64,000 nt of DNA, taken from JAFGRU01 sp016934985 (GTDB lineage: Bacteria > Desulfobacterota > Desulfuromonadia > Desulfuromonadales > JAAYDE01). Location: contig CAXXJQ010000009.1 of assembly GCA_963665045.2 (NCBI GenBank), positions 434,001 through 498,000 on the forward strand, given 5' to 3'. The notes below the pieces were generated by a model that ran no database searches, was not told the origin of the DNA, and worked only from the letters and a program-made list of their open reading frames with translations. Positions within the stretch are counted from its first letter, which is position 1. Each line of letters begins with the position of its first letter. A program made the position numbers and the translations under genes. This document shows, in pieces, positions 19,224-28,090 of this stretch.

Positions 19224-20708
19224 TTATTCAACCTCTTCAGGGTAATATTTTTTCATACACGATGGGCAAATTGTGTGACTAAAATCGACCCCGGAATGAC
19301 TATGTATGTAAGATTCTATTTGTTCGAAGTAGCCATCATCATTTCGTATTTTTTTACAATAAGAGCAGATTGGCAAAATACCTCTTAATATCTTAATTTC
19401 ATCAAGAGTTGCCTGTAGTTTTGCTATTAATTGCTCACGTTCTTTGGATGATTCTTCTAAAATAACAACATTTTCATTTAGTTGGAGGGCCATTCCTTTA
19501 AAAACCTCAACAGCCCTCGCCATTTCACCAATTTCGTTTTGATAATCTTGTTTCGGAACCTGGACGCTTAAATCCTTTTCAGCCAACCGAAGTATAGATG
19601 ATGTGACCTGCGAAATAGGCTTAATTATACGATAATTAACAAAAAGAAAAATAAGCAAAATTAAAAGCAATGACCCAGCGCTGCTAGAAACTCGGAGGAT
19701 TATTTGCCTTCGGCTTTCTCTCAATTTGTTCTCCGAATAATTCTTTGTGACTGCCACAATATTTTCCATGAAAGTGGCAATCTGGAGAAGAGCTTTGACA
19801 CCGTGATTTAGAAACACAGGCTGAGAATACGGATAAGGCCCCCCTTCCAGAGCCAGAGGATAAATAATATTTCTGAAAGGGAGATAGTCATCGTAATAGG
19901 ATTTTTTCAATGCTTCGAATGCTTGCGGGATTTGTGAATCTGCCAATGGTTGGCAAAGATAACTAAGGTTTCGAAAATGCCCCTCAGTTCTAATTTGGAG
20001 GTCCTTAATTTTATTCGCGGATTTAGGACTTAGCGGAACTGCTGACAACATTGTTGCCGAAAGGATTGACATCTCGGGTCCAGCGGTATTTCGCAAGGCC
20101 AATGTTTCGTACTTCAATGAGGAATATCGACTAATGATCCCGTCAGCGTCACTGATTTCGTTGGAAATAGAAACGAGAAGCGATTCAATGCGGTGGATGT
20201 AAGCCGTCATCATGGAAAACCAAGTCTCTGGCAATGCCTGCCTTCGCTCAGCTTTGGGGAGCTCCAGCCCTGGATCTGTTTCTTTCCTGAGTTTTACAAC
20301 TTCCGGCACAAACTGATTGATCTGGTCAATAGCGTTTCTAATGATGTCAGTTTGCTGGACTTCACTCAGTTTGGCGAGAGCATTTGCTAGTGCCTTATCA
20401 CCCTCGGCACGACGATCAAGAATGAATTGTCTGTTTTCTTCCATTCCTTCAACGGGGCCGGCATCATTGAGCACAACGTTGACTCTGCCTCTCTCAAAGC
20501 CATAGTTCCCAACGGCGGTGTATAAATCATCACTGACATCGTTCAGAAAAAAAACACGTTTGGCTTGCTGATAATCTTTTATCGAGCTACGCAGGTTTGG
20601 GATAAACGAAACAAGATGAAGAAAGAGAATTGCAAACAAGGCAAACGAAATAATTGTTTTGACGTGAAAAATTTTTTTTGGAAAGAATCCCGATATGCCT
20701 TTTAACAT
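19224..20708 (-). CDS. HAMP-domain membrane sensor with a C-terminal Cys4 motif and no output domain
   Basis: A 494-residue protein: membrane segment (about 17-37), periplasmic helical sensor region (about 40-330), second membrane segment (about 345-365), HAMP domain (to about 420), short coiled coil, then a compact motif with ICSYCKKIRNDDGYFEQ and HTICPSCMKKYYP. This motif, four cysteines in two CxxC pairs, is commonly appended to PAS kinases and cyclases. Here the protein ends with it; there is no kinase, GGDEF or methyl-accepting domain. It may signal by protein contact or metal binding. Confidence 0.75.
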   Translation of the reverse strand: MLKGISGFFPKKIFHVKTIISFALFAILFLHLVSFIPNLRSSIKDYQQAKRVFFLNDVSDDLYTAVGNYGFERGRVNVVLNDAGPVEGMEENRQFILDRRAEGDKALANALAKLSEVQQTDIIRNAIDQINQFVPEVVKLRKETDPGLELPKAERRQALPETWFSMMTAYIHRIESLLVSISNEISDADGIISRYSSLKYETLALRNTAGPEMSILSATMLSAVPLSPKSANKIKDLQIRTEGHFRNLSYLCQPLADSQIPQAFEALKKSYYDDYLPFRNIIYPLALEGGPYPYSQPVFLNHGVKALLQIATFMENIVAVTKNYSENKLRESRRQIILRVSSSAGSLLLILLIFLFVNYRIIKPISQVTSSILRLAEKDLSVQVPKQDYQNEIGEMARAVEVFKGMALQLNENVVILEESSKEREQLIAKLQATLDEIKILRGILPICSYCKKIRNDDGYFEQIESYIHSHSGVDFSHTICPSCMKKYYPEEVE

Positions 20709-20745
20709 CTTTTTTGCCCCCGTGAATTCATATTACCCTAAACCC

Positions 20746-20965
20746 TTAAATTCTCATTTCCCCAAAAGCGAGCTCTTTTGGTGCGCAAAATGCGAGCTTG
20801 TTTGGTTTTTTAAACACGTTCTTTCCGTATTCAGCAAGTGCCTGGAGTTTTTCGAAGCTCCAGTCAAAATCAATTTTACTCAAGTCCCAAAGTCGACGTT
20901 CGTAAATATCTCTCTCAACAAGCTCGTCGATAATTTCAATAATTATAATATTTGCTTTTTTTCCT
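20746..20965 (-). pseudogene. remnant of a STAS-like protein
   Basis: The reading frame in this stretch (ERRLWDLSKIDFDWSFEKL, then CAPKELAFGEMRI) resembles the C-terminal part of small STAS-like proteins with an LWDLR...LAFGMAR pattern. Its apparent N-terminus runs through the ssb terminator hairpin, so the start is not natural, and the C-terminus is short. I read it as a gene fragment. Confidence 0.35.
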
Positions 20966-20983
20966 GTTTTTCCTTTCAGAAAC

Positions 20984-21022
20984 AACAACCCCCTGAAAAA
21001 ACTTATCTTCCAAGGGGTTGTT
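20984..21022 (-). terminator. ssb terminator
   Basis: AACAACCCC...GGGGTTGTT hairpin 32 bases after the ssb stop codon, with a T-rich tail on the ssb transcript. Its stem is nearly the same as that at 17326-17362. Confidence 0.7.
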
Positions 21023-21053
21023 ACCAAGCACTTGTATACGCAAGCAAGTCTCT

Positions 21054-21506
21054 TTAAAACGGTATATCGTCATCAGGATTGAAGGGAGGCTCGGACGAGC
21101 CGTTGTAGGAACCACCGCCGGACTGGGGCGGTTCATCTGGCAGCGGAGGCTCATAGCTGCGCTGGTTATCGTCCTCACCGGCCCGGCCGAGCATCTGCAT
21201 CTGGTCGAGGACAATCTCGGTGATATAGCGCTTGTTGCCGTCGCGGTCATCGTAGGAGCGGGTCTGGATCTTCCCTTCGGCATAGATCTGCTTCCCTTTT
21301 TTCAGGTATTTGCCGCAGATCTCGGCGAGATTGCGCCAGACCACAATATTGTGCCACTCGGTTCTTTCCTGCTGCTCGCCGTTGCGATCCTTGAAACGCT
21401 CGGACGTGGCCAAGGTGAAATTGGCCACGGGAGTCCCTGATGTGGTGTAACGAAGCTCCGGGTCCTTTCCTAATCTCCCCACGAGAATGACCTTGTTGAC
21501 GGACAT
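21054..21506 (-). CDS. ssb: single-stranded DNA-binding protein
   Basis: A 150-residue SSB. The OB fold begins MSVNKVILVGRLGKDPELRYT and continues with WHNIVVWRNLAEICGKYLKKG. A Gly/Ser/Pro-rich linker leads to the acidic tip DDDIPF, which recruits repair and replication partners. Length and tip are standard. A GGAGG ribosome site precedes the start. It is monocistronic and ends at the hairpin at 20984-21022. Confidence 0.96.
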   Translation of the reverse strand: MSVNKVILVGRLGKDPELRYTTSGTPVANFTLATSERFKDRNGEQQERTEWHNIVVWRNLAEICGKYLKKGKQIYAEGKIQTRSYDDRDGNKRYITEIVLDQMQMLGRAGEDDNQRSYEPPLPDEPPQSGGGSYNGSSEPPFNPDDDIPF

Positions 21507-21821
21507 GAAAAAACCTCCTTAAAACTAAATGAATTTCAGAAATAAATCGGCATTTGCCAAAAGAAACAAGCCGTTGCAGAAGGGTGCTGTCAGCAGCAAA
21601 AACTTGAAAAGAATACTCTCAGCCGGCGATGAAGGCTAACCAAACACTCCAAACGGTTTGGACAACCTGAAGGCACATGGGCAGGATGCCGTGTGGAACC
21701 ACAGTCTCTCAAAAAGGGACGAATATTTCCACAAAAATAAAACTGAAAAACTCCTGGAAGGGTATTTGATCTTAGGTCTGTTTTTTGTTACCTTCAAAAG
21801 GAAACTAATCCAACAGCCCAC

Positions 21822-21917
21822 GGGAGTAGTTAGTAGTCTGGTGACGCTCGCGGTCTTCAAAACCGTTGGGGGGCGTATCCCGTCCCCGGTGAGTTCGATT
21901 CTCATCTGCTCCCGCCA
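21822..21917 (+). tRNA. selC: selenocysteine tRNA (anticodon UCA)
   Basis: A 96-base tRNA with the marks of bacterial tRNA-Sec: an 8-base-pair acceptor stem (GGGAGTAG with CTGCTCCC), anticodon TCA at 21857-21859 in the loop CTTCAAA, a long variable arm, and GTTCGATTC in the T-loop. G73 and CCA are encoded. It reads the in-frame UGA codons in fdhA1, fdhA2, selD1 and selD2. It lies about 285 bases upstream of selA on the same strand. Confidence 0.95.
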
Positions 21918-22085
21918 AATTTTCGCTATGGTTTTCCCCTCCGGGAACCCGGCCCCTTTATGGCCGTCTTCCTTCCGACCGCCAATGACCATTTATCGGC
22001 TGCCTTCAGGACTTTGCTATCCTGTTGAATCTCTTGTGGTTTCCCTCTCTGCGTGGTATTCTACGGCATTAAATTTCCGTGTAAT

Positions 22086-22135
22086 CTATTCACCTTGGTG
22101 GTGGATGGGCTTACGCCGCCCATCATGCTGAATAA
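22086..22135. repeat. minimal palindromic repeat between selC and selA
   Basis: CTATTCA at the left and GCTGAATAA at the right frame a hairpin GATGGGC...GCCCATC. The ends match those of the other interspersed repeats in the window, so I count this as the shortest form. Confidence 0.5.
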
Positions 22136-22202
22136 TTTACATTTCCGTTTAAAAAAACAATGCTCAAAAAATAATAACCCAGCCTATGTCGGGAACTGTG
22201 CC

Positions 22203-23618
22203 ATGGATGACAAACAGTTGCTGTTGAGGCAACTTCCTGCTGTCGACCGCATCCTGCAACATTCGTTGTTGTTGGATATGGAGACCCGTTGCCCCAGGGT
22301 GCTTTTGGTTGAAGCGGTGAAGGAAACTGTCGCGGCTCTGCGCAAGAATATTTTGGAAAGTCAGAACAGAGAATCGGATGTCGATCTGAGTTTAGACAAG
22401 GTCGCCGAAGCGGCCGCCATTCGGGCTCAAAAAAAACTGCTTCCCTCCCTGCGGCATGTTATCAACGCCACCGGCACCCTTCTGCACACTAACCTGGGGC
22501 GGGCGCCCTTGAGCGATGCCGCCCTGTGCGCCGTCGAGGCGGTTGCGCGGTCCTACTCAAACCTCGAACTCGACCTGGAAACCGGCAAGCGGGGCCATCG
22601 CTACTCGCATGTCGACGAACTGCTGTGCCGTCTGACCGGGGCCGAAGCCGCGGCGGTGGTCAACAACAATGCCGGTGCCGTTCTCCTCGCCCTGACGGCC
22701 CTGGCGCGGGGCCGGGAGGCTGTGGTTTCCCGGGGAGAGATGATTGAAATCGGGGGATCGTTCCGGATTCCGGACGTTATGGAGGCGGGCGGCGTCCTGT
22801 TGCGTGAAATCGGGACCACCAACAAGACTCACCTCGAGGATTATCGAAGCGCCATTAACGAAAATACCGGTCTGCTCCTCAAAGTCCATACCAGCAATTA
22901 CCGTATTGTCGGCTTCACAACCGATGTCACCGCAGCGGAAATGGTGGCCCTCGGCAGGGAACACCGCATCCCGGTCATGGAGGATCTCGGCAGCGGCATG
23001 CTGTTCGATCTCTCGTCCTTCGGACTGCCGCAGGAACCGACGGTCAGCGATGGTGTCGCGGCCGGCATCGATGTCCTGACTTTCAGCGGCGACAAGCTGC
23101 TGGGCGGGCCGCAGGCCGGCATCATTGTCGGAAAGAAATGGGCCATCGATAAAATCCGCCACCATCCACTGGCCAGGGCCCTGCGCATCGGCAAGCTTAC
23201 CCTGGCGGCCCTGGAGGCAACCCTGCGCCTCTATCTCGACCACGAACAGGCCGTCCGTGAAATCCCGGTGCTCAGGATGTTGAGCGCCTCTTCCCGCGAA
23301 ATCGAAGAGCGCTGCCACGCCCTGGCCAAAATCCTGGCCGTTGAAATCGGCGCCTGCACGGCAATTTCGGTGGAACCGGAAGAGTCCGCCATCGGGGGCG
23401 GTGCCTTGCCGCTGACCAGGCTTCCCGGTTTCGCCGTGGCCCTGAAACCTTTGGAAATTTCCGTGGATAAACTTGGCTCGGCGCTCCGGCAGCAGAATCC
23501 CCCGGTCATCGGCCGAATTCAGGAGGGGGCTTTACTCCTCAATCTCAGAACCGTCCTGCCGGCGGAAGAGCCCGTTCTCATACAAAACCTGAAAAATATT
23601 TTCAATAATATTTTTTAA
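22203..23618 (+). CDS. selA: L-seryl-tRNA(Sec) selenium transferase
   Basis: A 471-residue PLP enzyme that converts Ser-tRNA(Sec) to Sec-tRNA(Sec) with selenophosphate. The PLP lysine region is TFSGDKLLGGPQAG, and INATGTLLHTNLGRAPLS is the classic SelA motif. I chose the ATG at 22203 (MDDKQLLLRQLPAVD) because it gives the normal N-terminal domain; the frame is open to 22053 through the small repeat. It lies between selC and selB on the same strand. Confidence 0.95.
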   Translation: MDDKQLLLRQLPAVDRILQHSLLLDMETRCPRVLLVEAVKETVAALRKNILESQNRESDVDLSLDKVAEAAAIRAQKKLLPSLRHVINATGTLLHTNLGRAPLSDAALCAVEAVARSYSNLELDLETGKRGHRYSHVDELLCRLTGAEAAAVVNNNAGAVLLALTALARGREAVVSRGEMIEIGGSFRIPDVMEAGGVLLREIGTTNKTHLEDYRSAINENTGLLLKVHTSNYRIVGFTTDVTAAEMVALGREHRIPVMEDLGSGMLFDLSSFGLPQEPTVSDGVAAGIDVLTFSGDKLLGGPQAGIIVGKKWAIDKIRHHPLARALRIGKLTLAALEATLRLYLDHEQAVREIPVLRMLSASSREIEERCHALAKILAVEIGACTAISVEPEESAIGGGALPLTRLPGFAVALKPLEISVDKLGSALRQQNPPVIGRIQEGALLLNLRTVLPAEEPVLIQNLKNIFNNIF

Positions 23619-23728
23619 CTGTTCAGCTCAATGGCCTCGTGGCATCCATGGAAGGCGCCTGGATGGCGACAGTTGAGCCCCATGGATGGGTTCATGCGGC
23701 CCTTGGAATGGGTGGCACGAGGCCATCA
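23619..23728. repeat. medium palindromic repeat between selA and selB
   Basis: Begins CTGTTCAGCTCAATGGCCTCG directly after the selA stop and ends GGCACGAGGCCATCA, giving long complementary arms. The middle (CCTGGATGG, GTTGAGCCCCATGGATGGG) matches the repeat at 58100-58236 in opposite orientation. Its RNA may form a strong hairpin between the two coding regions. Confidence 0.7.
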
Positions 23729-23758
23729 ACAAACAAGGTGGATAGTCCCTAATAAAAA

Positions 23759-25678
23759 ATGTCGCAGACCAAAGATCAACATATCATTATCGGTACCGCC
23801 GGTCACGTCGACCACGGCAAGACCGAGCTGATCCGTGCCCTGACCGGCGTGGATACGGACCGTTTGAAAGAGGAAAAAAGCCGGGGCATTTCCATCGACC
23901 TGGGGTTTGCGCCCTTTCGCCTCCCCGGCGGGGAAATTGCCGGGGTGGTCGATGTCCCCGGCCACGAGCGTTTCATCAGCAACATGCTGGCCGGAATCGG
24001 CGGCATCGACCTTGTCCTGCTGGTCGTGGACGTCATGGAAGGAGTCATGCCCCAGACCCACGAGCATCTGCAGATTCTCCAACTGCTTGAAATTCCCCGG
24101 GGGATTATCGTCCTCAACAAATGCGATCTGGCCGAGGAAGACTGGATCGACATTGTCGAGGAGGAAGTCCGCGAGGAGGTCGCCGGCACATTCCTGGAGG
24201 AAGCTCCGCTTTGCCGGGTTTCCGCTGTCACCAAAGACGGGATCCCGGAGCTTGTCGAAACCATTCGGCAACAGATCAAAAGCATCGTCCCCAAGGACAG
24301 CGACGGGCCTTTGCGTCTGCCGGTCGACCGCCATTTCACCATCAGCGGCTTCGGCACCGTGGTCACCGGAACCCTGCTCTCGGGCACCGTCAATATAGGC
24401 GATACGGTCGAGGTTCTCCCGTCCGCAGAAAAAGCGCGGGTCCGCGAAGTTCAGGTCCACGGCAAAAAGGTCGAGCAGGGCTTTGCCGGGCAGCGTGTCG
24501 CGCTGAATCTCGCCGGACTTGACCGAGCCCTCCTTCAGAGGGGATCGGTGGTGGGAACCGCCGGCATCTTCGAGCAGACCAGCCGTGTGGACGTTCGCCT
24601 GACCCTGTTGCCCGATGCTCCCCGGCCCTTGAAATTCCGCGACCCGGTTCATTTTCATCTCGGCACGGCCAGGGTCGTCGGCATCGTCGCCCTCCTGGAC
24701 CGGGATATCCTGGAACCGGGGGAAAGCACCCTCGCCCAGGTTCACCTCGACCGGCCCCTGGTCGCCCACCGCAAAGACCGCTTTATCATCCGCTCCTATT
24801 CGCCCGTGACCACGATAGGGGGAGGGGTTGTTGTCGATCCCGCTCCAGTCAAGCACCGCCGTTTTCGCGAAGATGTCATGACGGCCCTTAAGGAGCTGGA
24901 ATCAGGAGAAAAATCCTTTCTTCTTCAAAAAATTTCCGATCAGGAATGCGTCCGTCTCAAGGAATTGGAACTGATTTCGGGCATGGGCCGGGAACGTATC
25001 GAGCAGCACCTTGAAATCCTCGACCAGGAGGGTAAGATATTCCTTCTCGGCGATCAGTGGGTGTCTCAGGAAACCTTTCGCGCCTGGCGTTTCAGGCTGG
25101 TTGAGGACGTCGAGCGTTTTCATCGGGAGAACCCGCTTCTTATCGGCATTCCCCATGCGACGCTGAAACAGGCGCTGCCGAAAGCCGTCTCCCAGAAAGC
25201 CTTCGACCGGCTGCTGGCAGATACCGTCGAGGGAAATCTCCTGGTTCAGGAGAGCGATGTGATCCATGTGCCGGACTTCGCCCCCCAACCGACGGAGAAA
25301 GAGGCCCGGGATATCGACCGCATCGAGGCCGCCTACCGCGAGGCCGGTTCCCTGGCCAAAAACAAGAGGGAGATGCTGGAACAGCTCGGCATGAGCCAGG
25401 AGCGGGCGGAACCCTGTCTGGGTTTTCTGTTTGCGACCAAACGAATCATCAAACTCAACGAAGAGAGCTTTCTCCACCGCGAGACTTACGACAACGCCAT
25501 CAGGCTCCTGGTGGACCACTTTGCCGCCAACGAGACCCTGACCCTGGCCGAATTTCGAGACCAGTTCGGCAGCGCCCGCAAACAGACCCAGGCCCTTCTG
25601 GAACATTTCGACAGCCTCAAATACACCATGCGCCGGGGCGATGCCAGGGTCGCCTGGAAACTGCCGTCACCGGCCTGA
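23759..25678 (+). CDS. selB: selenocysteine-specific elongation factor
   Basis: A 639-residue GTPase that delivers Sec-tRNA(Sec) to the ribosome and binds the SECIS hairpin. G1 is GTAGHVDHGKTE, G3 is DVPGHE and G4 is NKCD. EF-Tu-like domains II and III follow, and the C-terminal third (about 380-639) has the winged-helix repeats that bind SECIS RNA. It ends the selC-selA-selB run. The first codon is ATG, 141 bases after selA, with the repeat in between. Confidence 0.95.
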   Translation: MSQTKDQHIIIGTAGHVDHGKTELIRALTGVDTDRLKEEKSRGISIDLGFAPFRLPGGEIAGVVDVPGHERFISNMLAGIGGIDLVLLVVDVMEGVMPQTHEHLQILQLLEIPRGIIVLNKCDLAEEDWIDIVEEEVREEVAGTFLEEAPLCRVSAVTKDGIPELVETIRQQIKSIVPKDSDGPLRLPVDRHFTISGFGTVVTGTLLSGTVNIGDTVEVLPSAEKARVREVQVHGKKVEQGFAGQRVALNLAGLDRALLQRGSVVGTAGIFEQTSRVDVRLTLLPDAPRPLKFRDPVHFHLGTARVVGIVALLDRDILEPGESTLAQVHLDRPLVAHRKDRFIIRSYSPVTTIGGGVVVDPAPVKHRRFREDVMTALKELESGEKSFLLQKISDQECVRLKELELISGMGRERIEQHLEILDQEGKIFLLGDQWVSQETFRAWRFRLVEDVERFHRENPLLIGIPHATLKQALPKAVSQKAFDRLLADTVEGNLLVQESDVIHVPDFAPQPTEKEARDIDRIEAAYREAGSLAKNKREMLEQLGMSQERAEPCLGFLFATKRIIKLNEESFLHRETYDNAIRLLVDHFAANETLTLAEFRDQFGSARKQTQALLEHFDSLKYTMRRGDARVAWKLPSPA

Positions 25679-25826
25679 CAATCCCCCCGCTTCCTGCCAA
25701 ACCCCTCCCCTTCGCTTTACAACCTCATGATTTCATTAGAAGTTTTCCGAAAACCTGATATACTTTTAATATTGTTTAGTTGTTACCCTTTGTTGTTATG
25801 GCCATTCAGCCCAAAAAAAGGAGCCG

Positions 25827-26279
25827 ATGCCCATGTTCAAACCTTCCCGTATTCTTGTTCCGACGGATATGTCGGATCATTCTTTCAAGGCCATCCGGCA
25901 GGCATTCGACATCGCGAGACAGTTTGACTCCCAAGTTTTCATCCTCCACGTAGTTAAACAACCTGTCCAGGATTGCACCTTTGACTACTGCATCAGTGAG
26001 GATCTGAAAAAAAGGCTTGAGATCGAAATGGACAGTTCGGCACGGCAGGGGGTCCAACAGCAACTCGCCCAACTGCCTGGAATCGACCCGGCTAAAATCA
26101 CAACCGAAGTCAAAACCGGGAACCCTTATGAGGAAATATTGAAAACGGCGGAGGAGAAAGACGTCGACCTGATCGTCATTGCCTCCTTTGGCTACACGGG
26201 ACTCGCCAGGCTCCTCATGGGCAGCGTCGCCCGCCATGTACTGCTGGGTTCCAAATGCCCGGTTCTATTGGTGAAATAG
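25827..26279 (+). CDS. universal stress protein
   Basis: A 150-residue UspA-family protein. The N-terminus RILVPTDMSDHS and the C-terminal ATP-binding motif GYTGLARLLMGSVARHVLLGSKCPVLLVK are typical of the ATP-binding type. AAGGAG lies five bases before the first ATG; a second ATG two codons later is an alternative. It is a single gene behind selB and probably has its own promoter (TATACT at 25759). Confidence 0.92.
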   Translation: MPMFKPSRILVPTDMSDHSFKAIRQAFDIARQFDSQVFILHVVKQPVQDCTFDYCISEDLKKRLEIEMDSSARQGVQQQLAQLPGIDPAKITTEVKTGNPYEEILKTAEEKDVDLIVIASFGYTGLARLLMGSVARHVLLGSKCPVLLVK

Positions 26280-26309
26280 AAATTTGAGGTGGATAGGCTG
26301 AAGGCCGCA

Positions 26310-26460
26310 GGCTGTTGCGACTCTTTCAACCCAGATGATCTATTCGAGGGAGAGGATTTGCAGCGGGGCAGAAGCTTGATTTCTCCGTCCGGCACGCAGT
26401 AAGGGCGGCGCAGGTTGCATTTGTCCGTCACCAAGATCCGCAGATAATTGATCTTGCTCT
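26310..26460 (-). pseudogene. moaA: degraded 5' fragment of moaA
   Basis: Directly after the moeA copy 1 stop, the DNA is clearly related to the first 130 bases of moaA at 41278, for example MVTDKCNLRRPYCVPDGEIKLLPR against VTDKCNLRCHYCMPDGE. The start codon is lost (AAAGTAAGAC where moaA has CAATGTTAGAC). The second cysteine of the radical SAM CxxxCxxC motif is now arginine, and homology stops after about 45 codons. It shows that moeA copy 1 arose by duplication of a moeA-moaA segment. Confidence 0.85.
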
Positions 26461-27635
26461 TAAATACGTCTTACTTTGACCGTCGCCTCTTTTTCAATCC
26501 CGGGAGAGCCAATGGGGATAAGGATAAAACCGTCGGCCCAACGCAGGGCATTAATATGAGCCGAGCCGTGATATCTTAGGGGAATCGCTCTATTGTCGTC
26601 GGTCAGGGATACAGGTATCCAGGATTCCCGATCATGCGGTTTGATAAGTACATCACTTTCCAGCTTGGCTTTGGAGTAGACGTAATCGTATTCGTATCCC
26701 ATCAGTTTGTAGAGAAAAGGCTTGATGAGGCTCTCGAACTGGACGAAGGTTGAAACGGGATTTCCCGGCAGACCAAAGCAATAGGCTTTGTTTGAGAGGC
26801 CGAAATGAGTCGGCTTCCCCGGTTTTACGGCGATGGATTTAAATTTGATATCAATACCGTTTCTTTCCATGATCGATGGTGTCAAATCGAAATCACCCAT
26901 GGAGACCCCCCCGGAGAGCAGGACCACATCATTTTCCCGGAGAGCTTGTCTTAATTTTCTGTCAATATCATTTTCCGTGTCTTTAGCAATACCGTAATAA
27001 GCGGGGATGGCATCGGCGGCCAATATTTGGGTGAAGAGCTGGTAGCTGTTGCTGTTTCTGATGGAAAATGGGGCAAGTGCCTGGGAGGGTTCGACCAGTT
27101 CATCGCCTGTCGCTATGATGCCCACCTTAGGTCGCTTGCTGACTAGCGGCCGGGCCTTGCCGGCGCTCGCCAGGATCGCAACATGCTGAGGGCGTATCCT
27201 GCGAAATTGTTCCAGGACGATCTCGCCGCCTTTTATATCCTCTCCCTTGTAGTAGATATGTTTATCGGTTTTGTCCGCGGTGAAGAGAACCTCGCCCGAT
27301 TCATTCAGCCTGGTATGCTCAACCATGATGACGCAATCCGCTCCTTCAGGGACAGCGGCTCCCGTCATGATCTTCGAACACTGGTTTTTCCCAATGGTTT
27401 TTTCCGGTTTCTTCCCGGCCGGGAGAATTTCCAGAATTTTCAGGGGATTGCGGATATCCGCCAGTTTGCAGGCATAGCCGTCCATAGAGGATTTGTCAAA
27501 AGGGGGCATATCGATATCGGAGACGATATCTTCGGCAAGAATTCTTCCTAAAGAATCCACCAGGTCGACGGGTTCGGAACCGAGAAACCGCGCTGAGCCC
27601 AGGACAATTTCAAGTGCCTCTTCAAATTGGATCAT
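26460..27635 (-). CDS. moeA: molybdopterin molybdenumtransferase, copy 1
   Basis: A 391-residue MoeA that inserts molybdate or tungstate into adenylated molybdopterin. The family motifs MPPFDKSSMDGYA, VPEGADCVIMVEHT, GIIATGDELVEP, LSGGVSMGDFD and CFGLPGNPVSTF are all present, so it should be active. It is the same length as copy 2 at 41262 and about two thirds identical by eye. Organisms using both metals often keep two MoeA proteins, one biased to tungsten; which is which here cannot be read. Confidence 0.92.
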   Translation of the reverse strand: MIQFEEALEIVLGSARFLGSEPVDLVDSLGRILAEDIVSDIDMPPFDKSSMDGYACKLADIRNPLKILEILPAGKKPEKTIGKNQCSKIMTGAAVPEGADCVIMVEHTRLNESGEVLFTADKTDKHIYYKGEDIKGGEIVLEQFRRIRPQHVAILASAGKARPLVSKRPKVGIIATGDELVEPSQALAPFSIRNSNSYQLFTQILAADAIPAYYGIAKDTENDIDRKLRQALRENDVVLLSGGVSMGDFDLTPSIMERNGIDIKFKSIAVKPGKPTHFGLSNKAYCFGLPGNPVSTFVQFESLIKPFLYKLMGYEYDYVYSKAKLESDVLIKPHDRESWIPVSLTDDNRAIPLRYHGSAHINALRWADGFILIPIGSPGIEKEATVKVRRI

Positions 27636-28090
27636 CGCTTTTTTCCTGAGGAGAGTGCTGAAAATTCAGTTGGGTTTCAAGAGGCCATGGCGCCGCCAAA
27701 CAGCCATCCTCTCAAGACTATTTCATTCGGACTTTTTCCGGGAAGCCCGGACAGTCTCAAACTCTACACCAAAGAAGTTTCGTGTTGCAAGGTCTTGCTA
27801 AAGGGAAAAAGGTCCATTTTAGATAAAAATAGTTATGATTAGTTAATTTGAGTAATTTTTATCTGGTAACTAGTAATGTTGTTGGCTGATCGGGTCTCGA
27901 CGTCCATCCTGCTGAAAAGTAATCCTTTGTGGAGCAAAACATCAAAACGACCGAAGGCATTGAAGTGGCCGGGGATATGAAAACCGTATACAATTCATAA
28001 AAAATACCGAGCTGGAAATATTTTTTATAATCATTTATTGTTGAGCAATATTTTTTGTCCGACTCCATCCTGAAAAACAAAGGGTTGCGA
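27636..28090. other. divergent control region between moeA copy 1 and the HTH/PBP-like regulator
   Basis: About 455 bases without a gene. It contains the phased AGTTA/AGTAA repeats at 27831-27876 that are listed separately. It lies between a molybdenum gene and a probable molybdate/tungstate-sensing regulator, which makes it a likely control region. Confidence 0.6.
27831..27876. promoter_or_regulatory. candidate operator: 10-base phased AGTWA repeats
   Basis: Three successive decamers start AGTTA, AGTTA and AGTAA at 27831, 27841 and 27851, followed by GGTAA at 27865 and AGTAA at 27872. A similar series stands upstream of modA. One turn spacing fits a regulator bound along one face of the helix; the adjacent HTH/PBP-like protein is the obvious candidate. 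Confidence 0.45.
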
